From positions 1,107,846-1,171,845 of the forward strand of contig NZ_CP021378.1 in assembly GCF_002215495.1 (NCBI RefSeq): a DNA stretch of 64,000 bases. The letters run 5' to 3'. The notes beneath the pieces are model-generated. The model was not told the DNA's origin and searched no databases. It saw only the letters and a list, made by a program, of their open reading frames with translations. The stretch is from Porphyrobacter sp. CACIAM 03H1. GTDB lineage: Bacteria; Pseudomonadota; Alphaproteobacteria; Sphingomonadales; Sphingomonadaceae. Made by a program: the position numbers and the translations under genes. Shown here one piece after another: positions 16,316 to 25,331 of the stretch (position 1 is its first letter; each line of letters starts with the position of its first letter).

Positions 16316-17359
16316 CTAGGGCACCCGCCGCACCGGCACGCGGATGTTGCAGATGTCCGCGCCGCCGGCGGGTGTGATAAAGAAGGGATCGCGGCGGTTG
16401 GCGATGGCCTCGGCGTAGGTCGCGAAGGTGGCGCTTTCGGTCGAGAGGTATTCGAAGCGTGGTTGTTCGTTCACCGGCAGGTCGTTGGCGACTCGTACCG
16501 ATGTGATCGGCGTGCGCTTGCCCGCTTCCTCGGCGGTGTAGAACCCCAGCGCGCCCTTGCCGCGGGGAAGGGAGGAGAGGTGCTCCATCCCCTCGATCAC
16601 CCGGCCGACGAGGGCGATGTTGCGGTCGAGATGGCGCGGCGCATGGCCGATCACCGTATAGAGCTCCGCGCCGGAGCCCGTGTCGGGCGAATAATTCCGC
16701 CCGACGCCGACCATGCCGTAGCAGTGGACGGGCCAAGCTCGCCGGGCATTATGTGCTATAGGAAATCCCCATCCGAAAGAGCTGGCAGGCGGCCACTTCT
16801 CAACCTCAGAGCAGGATTTCTCGAGTTCTACAAATTTCCCATCCTGCCCAAAGTAGCCGCCACTGACGCATGTGGTTTCAAAGAACGGGTCTTCCTCGTC
16901 GAAGGGGATATCGATTCCACTCTCAATTGAGGCAAGATAATCAACGACATACTCCGCCTCGGTCATCACCTTCAGCCCCTCGGGCAGCGGCTTCGGTTTC
17001 CCCGTCGCCTCGGGGTTGTCGTAATTGGGATCGCCCCACTGGGTGACGTAATTGTCCTGCACCCGGTTGACCGAGATGCCGTCGTACCACCCGGAGCGTG
17101 CGAAAAGGCGGATGTTGTGGACCCAGCCCTGGCTGAAGGGAGCGGGCATCAGCTGGATCACCACGGTGCGCGGGTTGCCCTCGGCATCGGGCGCGAGTGT
17201 CATCACCAGCAGATCCTCCGCCGGGATCGCCACCCAGTCCGCCTTGGGCGCGGCGGCGACGATCTCGGCCGGCGCGGGCGCTCCCTTCGGCTCCTCCTGC
17301 GCGGCGAGGGGGAACGAAAGGGCGAGCGCCGTCGCGGCGGCAAGGAGTGCGGTTCTCAT
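16316..17359 (-). CDS. Secreted cyclophilin-type peptidyl-prolyl isomerase
   Basis: 347 aa with a Sec signal peptide (1-20, ending PLAAQ), so periplasmic. Cyclophilin-type features are the N-terminal strand [19 protein letters not shown], the YVTQWGDP segment replacing the usual QGGDP, and the later [22 protein letters not shown] core. Residues about 140-207 ([15 protein letters not shown] to GFPIAHNA) are encoded by distinctly AT-richer DNA (16740-16940) and have two Cys; they look like an inserted or replaced loop. Start at ATG 17359 is set by the signal peptide. A terminator lies 33 bases upstream of it. Confidence 0.85.
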   Translation of the reverse strand: MRTALLAAATALALSFPLAAQEEPKGAPAPAEIVAAAPKADWVAIPAEDLLVMTLAPDAEGNPRTVVIQLMPAPFSQGWVHNIRLFARSGWYDGISVNRVQDNYVTQWGDPNYDNPEATGKPKPLPEGLKVMTEAEYVVDYLASIESGIDIPFDEEDPFFETTCVSGGYFGQDGKFVELEKSCSEVEKWPPASSFGWGFPIAHNARRAWPVHCYGMVGVGRNYSPDTGSGAELYTVIGHAPRHLDRNIALVGRVIEGMEHLSSLPRGKGALGFYTAEEAGKRTPITSVRVANDLPVNEQPRFEYLSTESATFATYAEAIANRRDPFFITPAGGADICNIRVPVRRVP

Positions 17360-17391
17360 GAGGAAGGGTGTGCCACAAGCGGGCCCAAAGC

Positions 17392-17430
17392 AAAAACCCC
17401 CTTCCGCGCGCTCAAGCTGGCGGAAAGGGG
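17392..17430 (-). terminator. Intrinsic terminator upstream of the cyclophilin gene
   Basis: On the minus strand CCCCTTTCCGC pairs with GCGGAAGGGGG around a GC-rich loop and is followed by TTTTTG. It faces leftward, yet no leftward coding gene lies between it and tRNA-Ser (17360-17620 holds no supported gene). It must end an unseen short transcript or act as an attenuator in the leader of the cyclophilin gene. A bulged helix GGGCA..GCG/CGCTGCCC lies upstream of it, around 17440-17490. Confidence 0.7.
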
Positions 17431-17620
17431 CTTTCGAGGGCAGCGTTCGCAGGGAATGCCGGATCCGCGCAGCGCTATGCCCGTGCGACTCCTTTACCAC
17501 GATTAGCGCACCCCGCCAAACCGCTCCGCCTTGCAGAGCCCGTCTTTCGCCGCTAGTGCGCCGCTCTTGCCGGAAGCTGCGCTGAAGCAGCGAAGCGGTA
17601 GCGCAACAAAAATGCGCAGC

Positions 17621-17711
17621 GGAGCAGTGGCCGAGTGGTCGAAGGCGCACGCCTGGAAAGTGTGTATACGGCAAAACCGTATCGAGGGTTCGAATCCCTC
17701 CTGCTCCGCCA
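17621..17711 (+). tRNA. tRNA-Ser (anticodon GGA)
   Basis: The acceptor stem GGAGCAG (17621-17627) pairs with CTGCTCC (17701-17707), followed by discriminator G and an encoded CCA (17709-17711). The anticodon loop has GGA at 17655-17657, reading UCC and UCU. There is a long variable arm (TATACGG/CCGTATC region) as in class II tRNAs, and a normal GGTTCGAATCC T-arm. Its 3' end faces the accessory block that starts at 18 kb. Confidence 0.97.
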
Positions 17712-18062
17712 CCGGCCTCTGGAAAATCTGGATATATTTTCCGGCGAAGGCCCGGTCCCCTGATCCGCTCCCCGACAACTCTTGCGCCTGATCGGCGCTG
17801 GCCTGATCGATCACGCGACAAGGGTTGCAAATCCCGCCCGCAGGTTGGGAACTTATGCAGCCCACGCGACACATCGGAGCAGATGCCTTCGAAATAGGCT
17901 CATTAAATCAGTGCGATAGTAAGAGCGCTCGCCGAATGGCGGTTTCTGCTCGGATACGAGAGCCGATCTTGGCGCCAATCCTAATGCAGGAGAGTGCGGG
18001 TCGAGATCGCCCTTGCAACTTTCGGAAGTGACCGAAGCCGGAGCCGGAGCGGGAGCAGACCA
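17712..18062. other. Intergenic region after tRNA-Ser
   Basis: No coding frame is supported. GGAAAAT (17721-17727) and ATTTTCC (17736-17742) form a hairpin just past the tRNA and may end its transcript. The segment ~17860-17960 is less GC-rich than its surroundings and probably holds the promoter of the fusion gene at 18063. No integrase and no copy of the tRNA 3' end was found here or at the far side of the block. Confidence 0.5.
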
Positions 18063-20552
18063 TTGGCTGACAAGGGACAGGCTACCAAGCCGCTCATCCT
18101 GATCACCGGAGCGAGCGGGAATCTTGGTCAGTCGCTTGCCCGTGCACTGGCTGATGATTTCAGGGTTGTCGGACTTGACCAGACCGGGAAGCGGGAGGGC
18201 GGGCAGGTCGTCGTCCCGATCGACGTGACCTCCCGGCGATCGGTCGAGGAGGCCCTCGGCCTGGTCAGGCGCGAGCATGGGGGTGACATCGCCGCCGTCA
18301 TCCACCTCGTCGCCTTCTTCGATTTTTCGGGCGAGCCCGACCCGCGTTACGAAGCGGTCAATGTCGAAGGCACGCGCAACCTGCTCTGCGCGCTGGAGGG
18401 CTTCGCGGTCGAACGGTTCATCTATGCCAGCACGATGCTGGTCCACGCGCCCGCCGAGCCGGGCGAGCGGATCGACGAGGACACGCCCTTCGATCCGCAA
18501 TGGGAATATCCGCGGTCGAAGAAAAGGGTCGAGGATCTGATCCGTAGCGAGGCGCGGATGCCTTTCGCGATTCTGCGCCTTGCCGGGGTCTATGACGAGC
18601 ACAGCGCGGTGCCGACCCTCGCGCACCAGATCGCCCGGATCTACGAGCGCGACTTCCAGTCGCACTTCTACGCCGGGCCGCGCGATGTCGGGCAGGCGAT
18701 GCTGCACCGCGAGGACATGATCGACGCCGTGCGCCGCACCGTCCGGCGCCGCGCGAGCTTGCCGACCGATGCGCAAATCCTGATCGGCGAGCCGGACGCT
18801 CCCGGCTATCAGGCCTTGCAGGACCGGATCGGCGAATTGATCCACGGGGCCGAGCGCTGGGCGACGATCCGCCTGCCCCCCCCGCTCGCCAGGCTGGGCG
18901 CCGCCGCACAGGATGCCGCCGAGCCGCTGATCCCCGACGCCATCGATCAGGGCGAAGCGCCGTTCATCCAGCCCTTCATGATCGGGATGGCGGACGATCA
19001 CTACGCGCTCGACATCACCCGCGCGCGGCATTGGCTGGACTGGCAACCGGAACGCAGGATCGAAACCGGACTCGCCGCCATGATCGCCAGTCTGAAGCGC
19101 GATCCGGCGGGGTGGTACAAGCGCAACGGGATCACGCCGCCGGTCTGGCTGGGCGAGATGACTCAGGCCGGCGCGGCTGATCCTGACGCGCTGCGTCGCG
19201 AAGTCGAGGCTGAGCGCATCCGCCAGCACCGGGCGACGCGTTGGACCCACTTCGTCAATATCGGTCTCGCCTTGTGGCTGATGACACAGCCGCCGCTGAT
19301 CGGGATCGACAACCGGCTTTATGCTGCGGGCGAGGTGGTTCTTGGCGCGGCGCTGCTGGTCACGGCGATGGCGTCGCTCAGCTGGCGGCTGGGCGCGGCG
19401 CGTTGGGCTTCGGCGGGGATCGGGCTGCTGGTGATGGCGCTGCCGGTGCTGTTCGTGACCCCCAACGCTGCGGCCTACCTGTCCGACACGCTGGTGGGTG
19501 GGCTGATCTTCGGCATGGCGGTGTGTGCGCCGCCCGAGATCGGGCCCTCGATCGTCGCGCGCCGCCGCTCGCCCGAAATGCCGCCGGGGTGGACCTTCAA
19601 CCCCTCGGCCTGGACGCAGCGCCTGCCGGTGATTGCACTGGCGGTCGTCGGTTTGCTCTTCTCGCGCTATCTCGCCGCCTACCAGATGGACCACATCGAC
19701 AGTGTGTGGGAGCCGTTCTTTGCCGGCAGCCCCGCCGATGCGCGCAACGGGACCGAGGAGATCATCACCTCCAGCGTCTCGGAAGCCTGGCCCGTGCCCG
19801 ATGCGGCTGTGGGTGCCTTGGTCTACATGATCGAGATTCTAACCGGCATCGTCGGCGGCCGGGCGCGGTGGCGGACGATGCCGTGGCTGGTGCTGGCGTT
19901 CGGGCTGCTCATCGTGCCACTTGGCATCGTCTCGATCGGTTTCATCATCATCCAGCCGATCGTGATCGGCACCTGGAGCACGCTGGCGCTGATCGGTGCG
20001 GCGGCGATGCTAGTGCAGATCCCCTATTCTGTCGACGAACTGGCGGCGAGCATCAGCTTTCTGAGCCGCCGGATGAAGGCGGGGAAGAGCCTCCTGCGCG
20101 TTCTGCTTTTCGGAGATGCCGACGAGGACCAGGGCGATAGGCTGACCCCGGTCGAACATGAATTCGATCGCAGTCCGGGCGCAGTAATCAAGGACATGTG
20201 GACCGGCGGGGTGAACCTGCCGTGGAACCTGCTGGTGGCAGGCGCCATCGGCCTGTCCTTCCTGTTCACCCGTCTCACCATGGATGCGAGCGGGGCGATG
20301 GCGGATGCCGATCACCTGCTCGGAGCGCTGGTGCTGGCGGTGCTGGCGGTGGCCGCGGCGGAAGTCTGCCGCGCGGCGAGGTTCGTGCTGGTGCCGCTGG
20401 GGCTGGCGCTGGCCGCCGCTCCGTTCCTCTTCGATGGCGACGGGCTGCACATCGGGGTGAGTATTTTCGGCGGGCTGGCGATTGCGATGCTGGCCTTGCC
20501 CCGCGGACAGATCAGGGAACGCTACGGCACGCTCGACCGGATTATCCGTTAG
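18063..20552 (+). CDS. NAD-dependent epimerase fused to a polytopic VKOR-like membrane region
   Basis: 829 aa. Residues ~10-310 are an extended-SDR/epimerase domain (LILITGASGNLG; NVEGTRNLL) in which the usual YxxxK is replaced by YPRSKKR. Then comes a cytoplasmic linker, then about 10-12 transmembrane helices. The first set (~395-500) resembles SPW-repeat proteins; the next (~560-680) resembles the vitamin K epoxide reductase four-helix fold, but no CxxC redox pair is present. TTG at 18063 follows CGGGAG by 7 bases; GTG at 17994 is a possible longer start. Function unknown. First gene of a rightward set followed 8 bases later by exoD. Confidence 0.75.
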   Translation: MADKGQATKPLILITGASGNLGQSLARALADDFRVVGLDQTGKREGGQVVVPIDVTSRRSVEEALGLVRREHGGDIAAVIHLVAFFDFSGEPDPRYEAVNVEGTRNLLCALEGFAVERFIYASTMLVHAPAEPGERIDEDTPFDPQWEYPRSKKRVEDLIRSEARMPFAILRLAGVYDEHSAVPTLAHQIARIYERDFQSHFYAGPRDVGQAMLHREDMIDAVRRTVRRRASLPTDAQILIGEPDAPGYQALQDRIGELIHGAERWATIRLPPPLARLGAAAQDAAEPLIPDAIDQGEAPFIQPFMIGMADDHYALDITRARHWLDWQPERRIETGLAAMIASLKRDPAGWYKRNGITPPVWLGEMTQAGAADPDALRREVEAERIRQHRATRWTHFVNIGLALWLMTQPPLIGIDNRLYAAGEVVLGAALLVTAMASLSWRLGAARWASAGIGLLVMALPVLFVTPNAAAYLSDTLVGGLIFGMAVCAPPEIGPSIVARRRSPEMPPGWTFNPSAWTQRLPVIALAVVGLLFSRYLAAYQMDHIDSVWEPFFAGSPADARNGTEEIITSSVSEAWPVPDAAVGALVYMIEILTGIVGGRARWRTMPWLVLAFGLLIVPLGIVSIGFIIIQPIVIGTWSTLALIGAAAMLVQIPYSVDELAASISFLSRRMKAGKSLLRVLLFGDADEDQGDRLTPVEHEFDRSPGAVIKDMWTGGVNLPWNLLVAGAIGLSFLFTRLTMDASGAMADADHLLGALVLAVLAVAAAEVCRAARFVLVPLGLALAAAPFLFDGDGLHIGVSIFGGLAIAMLALPRGQIRERYGTLDRIIR

Positions 20553-20560
20553 AGACCGCC

Positions 20561-21172
20561 GTGAACGCTGACATATCCCGCTTTGACCCGGACACGGTCC
20601 ATTCGGTCTGCGACATCCTGAACATCTTGCGCCGAACGGCAGACCGGCACGACAGGGTCAGCATCGGCGATGTGCTCGATGCGATCGGCGACCGTTCCTA
20701 TGGCCCGGCGCTGCTGATCCCGGCGCTGATCGAGATTACCCCCATCGGTGGCATTCCCGGACTGCCAACCTTTCTGGCGCTGATCATTGCAGTGGCCGCA
20801 GTGCAATTGCTGCTCGACAAGGACCACCTCTGGCTGCCGCAGTTCATCCAGCAACGCGCCGTTGCGGCCGACAAGCTGCACAAGGCGGCGGACAAGCTCA
20901 ACCCCTTCGCAGTGCGGCTGGACCGTTGGTTTCACGGCAGGTTGACGCGGTTCGTCCGGCAGCCATTGCCGCGCATCGCGGCGGCGATTGTCGTGGCGCT
21001 GTGCCTCACCGTTCCACCACTTGAATTCGTGCCCTTCGCCAGCACCGGGCCGATGTTGGCGATCGCGGCGTTCGGGCTGGCCATGTTGGTGCGCGATGGC
21101 CTGCTGATGATCGCCGCCCTCGCCATCAGTCTTGCCGCGATCGTTTTCGCAGGGGCATCGCTGCTCGGATGA
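20561..21172 (+). CDS. exoD: ExoD-family membrane protein
   Basis: 203 aa from GTG at 20561, 8 bases after the previous stop. Carries the ExoD pattern: an N-terminal amphipathic region, then IGDRSYGPALLIPALIEI and PIGGIPGLPTFLA, then three or four hydrophobic helices. In rhizobia exoD affects exopolysaccharide and alkali tolerance; the biochemical role is not defined. Here it is probably cotranscribed with the epimerase-membrane fusion. An inner-membrane protein. Confidence 0.88.
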   Translation: MNADISRFDPDTVHSVCDILNILRRTADRHDRVSIGDVLDAIGDRSYGPALLIPALIEITPIGGIPGLPTFLALIIAVAAVQLLLDKDHLWLPQFIQQRAVAADKLHKAADKLNPFAVRLDRWFHGRLTRFVRQPLPRIAAAIVVALCLTVPPLEFVPFASTGPMLAIAAFGLAMLVRDGLLMIAALAISLAAIVFAGASLLG

Positions 21173-21299
21173 CCTGCGGCCAATCGTGGCCATGCAAGGA
21201 CAGGCTCCGGAGACGAACGGAACCCTGCGCCGCTCGATCAACTAAAGCACGAGGGGGCATTTTCGACAGCGCGCACGCATACGCTGACAGGAGCTGCAC

Positions 21300-22511
21300 A
21301 TGATCGCACGACTTTCCGGCAAGGCCCTCGCTGCCAGCCCACTTGTCCTCGCCGGCCTTGCTTGTTCTGCTCAGGCCCAGCCAGCCGATGAGGTGGATTC
21401 GGTGGCGACCGAAGATGCCGTCGTCTCGGTGCGCAAGGTGGCCGAGGACCTGAATTCGCCATGGGCGCTTGCAGTCCTGCCCGATGGCCGGATGCTGGTG
21501 ACCGAAAAGCCCGGCAATCTGGTGATCGTCGCGGCCGATGGCACCGTATCCGCGCCGCTTGCGGGCACCCCCGAGGTATTCGCCGAGGATCAGGGCGGGC
21601 TGATGGACGTGGCGTTGCACCCGCAGTTCGCCGACAACCGGATGGTATATCTCACCTTTGCTGAGCCGGGCGAGGGCGGAGTTGCCGGAACGGCGCTGGG
21701 CCGAGGGCGGCTGGCGGAGGGCGGTATCGAAGGCTTCGAGGTGATCTGGCGGCAGCCCAAGGTCTCTGGCGCAAAGCATTTCGGCAACCGCATCGTGTTC
21801 GCGCAGGATGGCGCGCTGTTTCTGGCGCTGGGGGAACGCTTCCAGTTTGCGCCCGCGCAGGATCCGTCCAACACGCTTGGCACTGTCGTGCGGCTGAACG
21901 ACGACGGCTCTATCCCCGAGGACAATCCTTTCGTGGGGCAGGAAGGACGTGATCCGGCGATCTGGACATGGGGCCATCGCAATATCGAAGCCGCCGCCAT
22001 CGACCCTGCAAACGGCGCGCTGTGGGTGGCGGAGATGGGGCCGCTCGGCGGGGATGAGCTCAACCGGGTGGAACGCGGCGCCAACTACGGCTGGCCGGTG
22101 GTCAGCAAGGGCATCAATTACGACGGTACCGATATCCCCGATCCCGAGCAGTATCCGCAGTTCAAGGGCGCCGAGCATTATTGGAGCCCGGTGCGATCAC
22201 CATCGGGGATGATCGTCTACACCGGCGACCTGTTCCCCGATTGGCGCGGCGACATCCTGTTCGGCGCGCTATCGGCGGGCGGGATCGAGCGGGTGGATAT
22301 CGAAGGCGGCGAAGTAGCCGGGACCGAGTTCATCCCGTTGAACACCCGCATCCGCGAAATCGAACAAGGGCCGGACGGGGCGATCTGGGTGCTCACCAAC
22401 ACCAAGGAGCCCGGCCCCGGCGCATTGTGGCGGCTGGAACCCTTGAGCGTGAAACCCGAAAGCGCTGACGGCACCCGTAGCGGCTCCGGCACGGCTCAGC
22501 CCGGACAGTAG
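21300..22511 (+). CDS. PQQ-dependent sugar dehydrogenase-like (aldose sugar dehydrogenase)
   Basis: 403 aa with a signal peptide (1-27, ACSAQAQ), so periplasmic. A six-bladed GSDH-type propeller: LNSPWALAVLPDGRMLVTEK opens blade 1, HFGNRIVF and the WTWGHRNIEA segment carry the catalytic-site pattern of soluble aldose dehydrogenases, and a GDELNRV...NYGWP block follows. Oxidises aldose sugars to lactones with PQQ, passing electrons to the respiratory chain. No PQQ biosynthesis genes are in the window. A GGAG site precedes the ATG. May feed the terminal oxidase encoded downstream (inference). Confidence 0.88.
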   Translation: MIARLSGKALAASPLVLAGLACSAQAQPADEVDSVATEDAVVSVRKVAEDLNSPWALAVLPDGRMLVTEKPGNLVIVAADGTVSAPLAGTPEVFAEDQGGLMDVALHPQFADNRMVYLTFAEPGEGGVAGTALGRGRLAEGGIEGFEVIWRQPKVSGAKHFGNRIVFAQDGALFLALGERFQFAPAQDPSNTLGTVVRLNDDGSIPEDNPFVGQEGRDPAIWTWGHRNIEAAAIDPANGALWVAEMGPLGGDELNRVERGANYGWPVVSKGINYDGTDIPDPEQYPQFKGAEHYWSPVRSPSGMIVYTGDLFPDWRGDILFGALSAGGIERVDIEGGEVAGTEFIPLNTRIREIEQGPDGAIWVLTNTKEPGPGALWRLEPLSVKPESADGTRSGSGTAQPGQ

Positions 22512-22585
22512 CCCAGTTAAGTCGGCGAGGGCGCACAATCGGGCACCGTCGGCACGATCAACCCTCAATCTGACGGAGCAGACCA

Positions 22586-23575
22586 ATGAACCTGAAGCCC
22601 CTCGACCAGCAGACCATCGTCATCACCGGCGGCTCTTCAGGGATCGGCCTCGCCACCGCCCGCATGGCGGCGATGCGCGGTGCGAACGTCGTGATCATCG
22701 CCCGGAGCGAAGAGGGCCTCGATCAGGCAGCCGAGCAGATCCGCAGCGAAGGCGGCAAGTGCGATACGATCAGCGCCGATGTCGGCAACCGTGACGACGT
22801 AAAAGCTGCAGTGCGGACCGTGATCGAACGCCACGGCGGCTTCGATACCTGGGTCAGCAATGCCGGGGTTGGCGTTTACGCCAAGCTCGAGGAACTGTCC
22901 GATGAAGACCATCGCCAGCTGTTCGACACCAATTACTGGGGCGTGGTTCACTGCGCGACCGAAGCCCTGCCGCATCTGAAGCAACGCGGCGGCGCGCTGA
23001 TTACCACCGGCTCGATCTCGTCGCAGATGCCCGCGCCGGTGCTGTCGTCCTACACGGCAAGCAAGTTCGCGGTGAAGGGCTACATCGATTCCCTGCGGCT
23101 CGAACTCATTCACGAGAAGGCGCCAGTCTCGGTGACCCTCATTCAGCCTTCGGGGATCAACACGCCGTTTGGCGAACATGCGCTCAATGAAATGGACGGC
23201 CGTTCGAAGGTGCCGCCACCCGTATATTCGCCCGACATCGTTGCCAAGGCAATCTGCCGCGCGGCCGAACATCCGACCCGCGACATGATCATCGGCGGAG
23301 CAGGCCGGGCGATGACGCTGTTTGCCACGTTGTTTCCCAACCTGTCCGACCAGGTCTTCGCGGCTGCCTTTTTCAAGACCGCGCTCGACAAGGATCGACC
23401 CAAGCGCCCGCAGGACGGTGGGTTCGATACAGGTGGCGGGCGCGGCGAGGTTTACGGCGAACAGTCGATGCGCCAGACGAGCCTCTATACGACCGTAAGG
23501 AGCAATCCGCTTACTGCACTTGCGGGCGTTGCGCTGGCCGCAGGCGCGGCCGGGCTGGCGCTCAAGCGGCGCTGA
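22586..23575 (+). CDS. SDR-family oxidoreductase with C-terminal hydrophobic helix
   Basis: 329 aa. Classical SDR motifs are TGGSSGIGLA (cofactor), NAGVG, a Ser in TTGSISSQ and the catalytic YTASK. The extension after ~residue 250 ends in a hydrophobic Ala-rich helix and KRR, suggesting membrane attachment. Substrate unknown. 74 bases downstream of the sugar dehydrogenase and 18 bases upstream of ctaG, so probably part of the same transcription unit. This type of long SDR often sits in stress-related gene sets. Confidence 0.9.
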   Translation: MNLKPLDQQTIVITGGSSGIGLATARMAAMRGANVVIIARSEEGLDQAAEQIRSEGGKCDTISADVGNRDDVKAAVRTVIERHGGFDTWVSNAGVGVYAKLEELSDEDHRQLFDTNYWGVVHCATEALPHLKQRGGALITTGSISSQMPAPVLSSYTASKFAVKGYIDSLRLELIHEKAPVSVTLIQPSGINTPFGEHALNEMDGRSKVPPPVYSPDIVAKAICRAAEHPTRDMIIGGAGRAMTLFATLFPNLSDQVFAAAFFKTALDKDRPKRPQDGGFDTGGGRGEVYGEQSMRQTSLYTTVRSNPLTALAGVALAAGAAGLALKRR

Positions 23576-23593
23576 TCCGGCTGGCGCGGGGCA

Positions 23594-24301
23594 GTGAAGC
23601 CGGCCATTCCCTATTGCGGCCCGGCGCCGCCGCCGGAGGGTATCTGGGCGGCCTGGAACCTTGATCCTATGGTGCTGGTTGCCCTGGCCCTGTCCGGCTG
23701 GGCGCTTTGGCGGCAAGGCGCGGGCGTGCAGCTTGCGCTCGGCCTGCTGGCACTGGCCTATGTCTCGCCCCTGTGTGCACTGAGCGCGGGACTGTTGTCG
23801 GCGCGAACGGTGCATCATCTGGTGATCGTGTTCGGTGCTGCGCCGCTACTGGCGGGAGCGTTGAAGATCGGGCGGGTGCCGCTGGTGCCTGCGCTCCTAT
23901 GCCATCTCGGCGTGTTCTGGTTGTGGCACCTGCCCGCCGCCTATGAACTCGCCCTGTCGAACGATGCCGCCTATTGGGCCGGTCAGATCGCGCTGCTCGC
24001 TTCCGCTGTTCTGCTGTGGCGAGCGCTGGGGCAGGACGATCAATCGCCGACGACCGTGTTCTTCGTGATCGCGGCGATGGTTATGCAGATGGGGATGCTG
24101 GGCGCGGTGCTGACTTTCGCGCCGGGCGCGCTCTATGCCCCGCATTACCTGACCACCGCGCGTTACGGGATCGGCGTGCTGGCCGATCAGCAGATGGCCG
24201 GTCTGTTGATGTGGGTCGGCAGCCTGCCCTTGACGGTTGCAGCGGCATGGCCCCCGCTCGCGCGGGTGGCGCGGCAGGCGCGCATCGAGCTTGCGGGCTA
24301 G
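23594..24301 (+). CDS. ctaG: Cytochrome c oxidase assembly protein, caa3-type CtaG
   Basis: 235 aa from GTG at 23594, with six or seven transmembrane helices. Family landmarks are YCGPAPPPE near the N terminus, TVHHLV, and WHLPAAYELAL and QMAGLLMWV histidine/methionine positions. caa3-type CtaG is needed for assembly of the copper-containing oxidase in Bacillus and its relatives. It precedes coxII/coxI here, consistent with that role. Spacing of 3 bases to the next gene. Confidence 0.88.
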   Translation: MKPAIPYCGPAPPPEGIWAAWNLDPMVLVALALSGWALWRQGAGVQLALGLLALAYVSPLCALSAGLLSARTVHHLVIVFGAAPLLAGALKIGRVPLVPALLCHLGVFWLWHLPAAYELALSNDAAYWAGQIALLASAVLLWRALGQDDQSPTTVFFVIAAMVMQMGMLGAVLTFAPGALYAPHYLTTARYGIGVLADQQMAGLLMWVGSLPLTVAAAWPPLARVARQARIELAG

Positions 24302-24304
24302 GCG

Positions 24305-24817
24305 ATGCTGTGGCTGAAATTCGTCCACATTACCGGGATCGCCATCTGGATCGCCGGGTTGCTCTATCTTGCCGCGCTGCTGGCGGGACACGCGGCGGTG
24401 CGCGACGCGCAGGATTTCGCCCGCGTCCGCATGGCGAGCCGCTTTGCCTATATGGGCGTGGTCTCGCCGGCCGCCTTTGTCGCGATCGCAGCGGGGACCG
24501 CGCTGTTGTTCGTCAGCGATGCACTGCACCCGTGGATGTTCGCCAAACTGGCTGCGGTGACCGTGCTGGTGATCGTGCATGTGCAATATGCCTATGTCCT
24601 CACCCACCTCGCCAACGAGGGCGCGCAGGCGCCGACACTGCGGATCAGGATCATGGTCGCCGCGATCATCGCTGCGGCGGCGGCGGTGCTTTATCTGGTG
24701 CTGGCGAAACCGGTGCTGGTTGCCGACGCGCTGCCGCGCTGGCTGCGCCAGCCGGGCGTCATGTCAGGCGCGGAAGCTCCGGCTGCGGCTCTTCCTCCGA
24801 TCCATCATCGACAATGA
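24305..24817 (+). CDS. CopD-like four-helix membrane protein
   Basis: 170 aa with four hydrophobic helices. The opening LKFVHITGIAIWIAGLLYL, with His8, resembles CopD/HemJ-like proteins, which can bind heme or copper. It starts 3 bases after ctaG and is likely cotranscribed. Its last 59 bases overlap the antiparallel DUF2231 gene, a tail-to-tail overlap. The C-terminal tail past the helices (PGVMSGAEAP...) lies in that overlap and may be poorly constrained. Possible role in heme or copper handling for the oxidase (inference). Confidence 0.75.
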   Translation: MLWLKFVHITGIAIWIAGLLYLAALLAGHAAVRDAQDFARVRMASRFAYMGVVSPAAFVAIAAGTALLFVSDALHPWMFAKLAAVTVLVIVHVQYAYVLTHLANEGAQAPTLRIRIMVAAIIAAAAAVLYLVLAKPVLVADALPRWLRQPGVMSGAEAPAAALPPIHHRQ

Positions 24818-25274
24818 TCCCGACGCCATGTTCGAACACCAGCCGACCGCCCTGCCAGCCTGCGATCCCGACCAGCACGAGGCCCCCTGCCGACAGCAGC
24901 AGCCCCCACGGCAGGATCACGGTCTCGTCATGAAGCAGCCGCCAGCCCCAGTTCGCCCCGATCACCGCAAGCAGCGACATGGCAGCGACCGCGTGGCTCC
25001 AGCTGGCGGGATTCCGCCGAATGCCGGGGCCAGCCAACAGTTCGACCGTACCGGCCAGCGCCGCAAGCATCCCCATGAAAAACCCCCAGCCGCTGGTCCA
25101 GAGGCCAACCCGTGCAAAGAAGGGATCGGCCAGCAGCAACCAGAAGATGTCCGCGCCCAGCGTGGCGACGATCAGCGCGATGGGAAAGGTCACGAGCATG
25201 GCGTGAACCGGATGCCCGGCCAGTGCGATGCGCGAGGAGACGCCGAGGTTCTGGGCTTCATCGAGAAGGGCCAT
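24759..25274 (-). CDS. DUF2231 membrane protein
   Basis: 171 aa, four hydrophobic helices. GHPVHAMLVTFPIAL (~residues 20-34) is the DUF2231 signature, with further conserved His/Trp in ANWGWRLLHDE. Such proteins often accompany cytochrome genes and may bind heme, but no function is proven. It is the only leftward gene in the block: its 3' end overlaps the CopD-like gene and its 5' end is 57 bases from coxII, so it is divergent from coxII. Ribosome site weak. Confidence 0.8.
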   Translation of the reverse strand: MALLDEAQNLGVSSRIALAGHPVHAMLVTFPIALIVATLGADIFWLLLADPFFARVGLWTSGWGFFMGMLAALAGTVELLAGPGIRRNPASWSHAVAAMSLLAVIGANWGWRLLHDETVILPWGLLLSAGGLVLVGIAGWQGGRLVFEHGVGIIVDDGSEEEPQPELPRLT

Positions 25275-25331
25275 GCACGTGTTACCCCGCACAGGCCCAC
25301 ATGTTGCATTCCTGCGGTGCGCTCTGCCGCG

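Noticed and set aside
16220..16930. 236-codon frame covering repeat A and the end of the cyclophilin gene
   Set aside because: Runs through the repeat and antisense to the isomerase; the repeat copies share no conserved frame.
17621..17711. Attachment-site duplication at tRNA-Ser
   Set aside because: I looked for a second copy of the tRNA 3' end near 30 kb and found none; no integrase is present.
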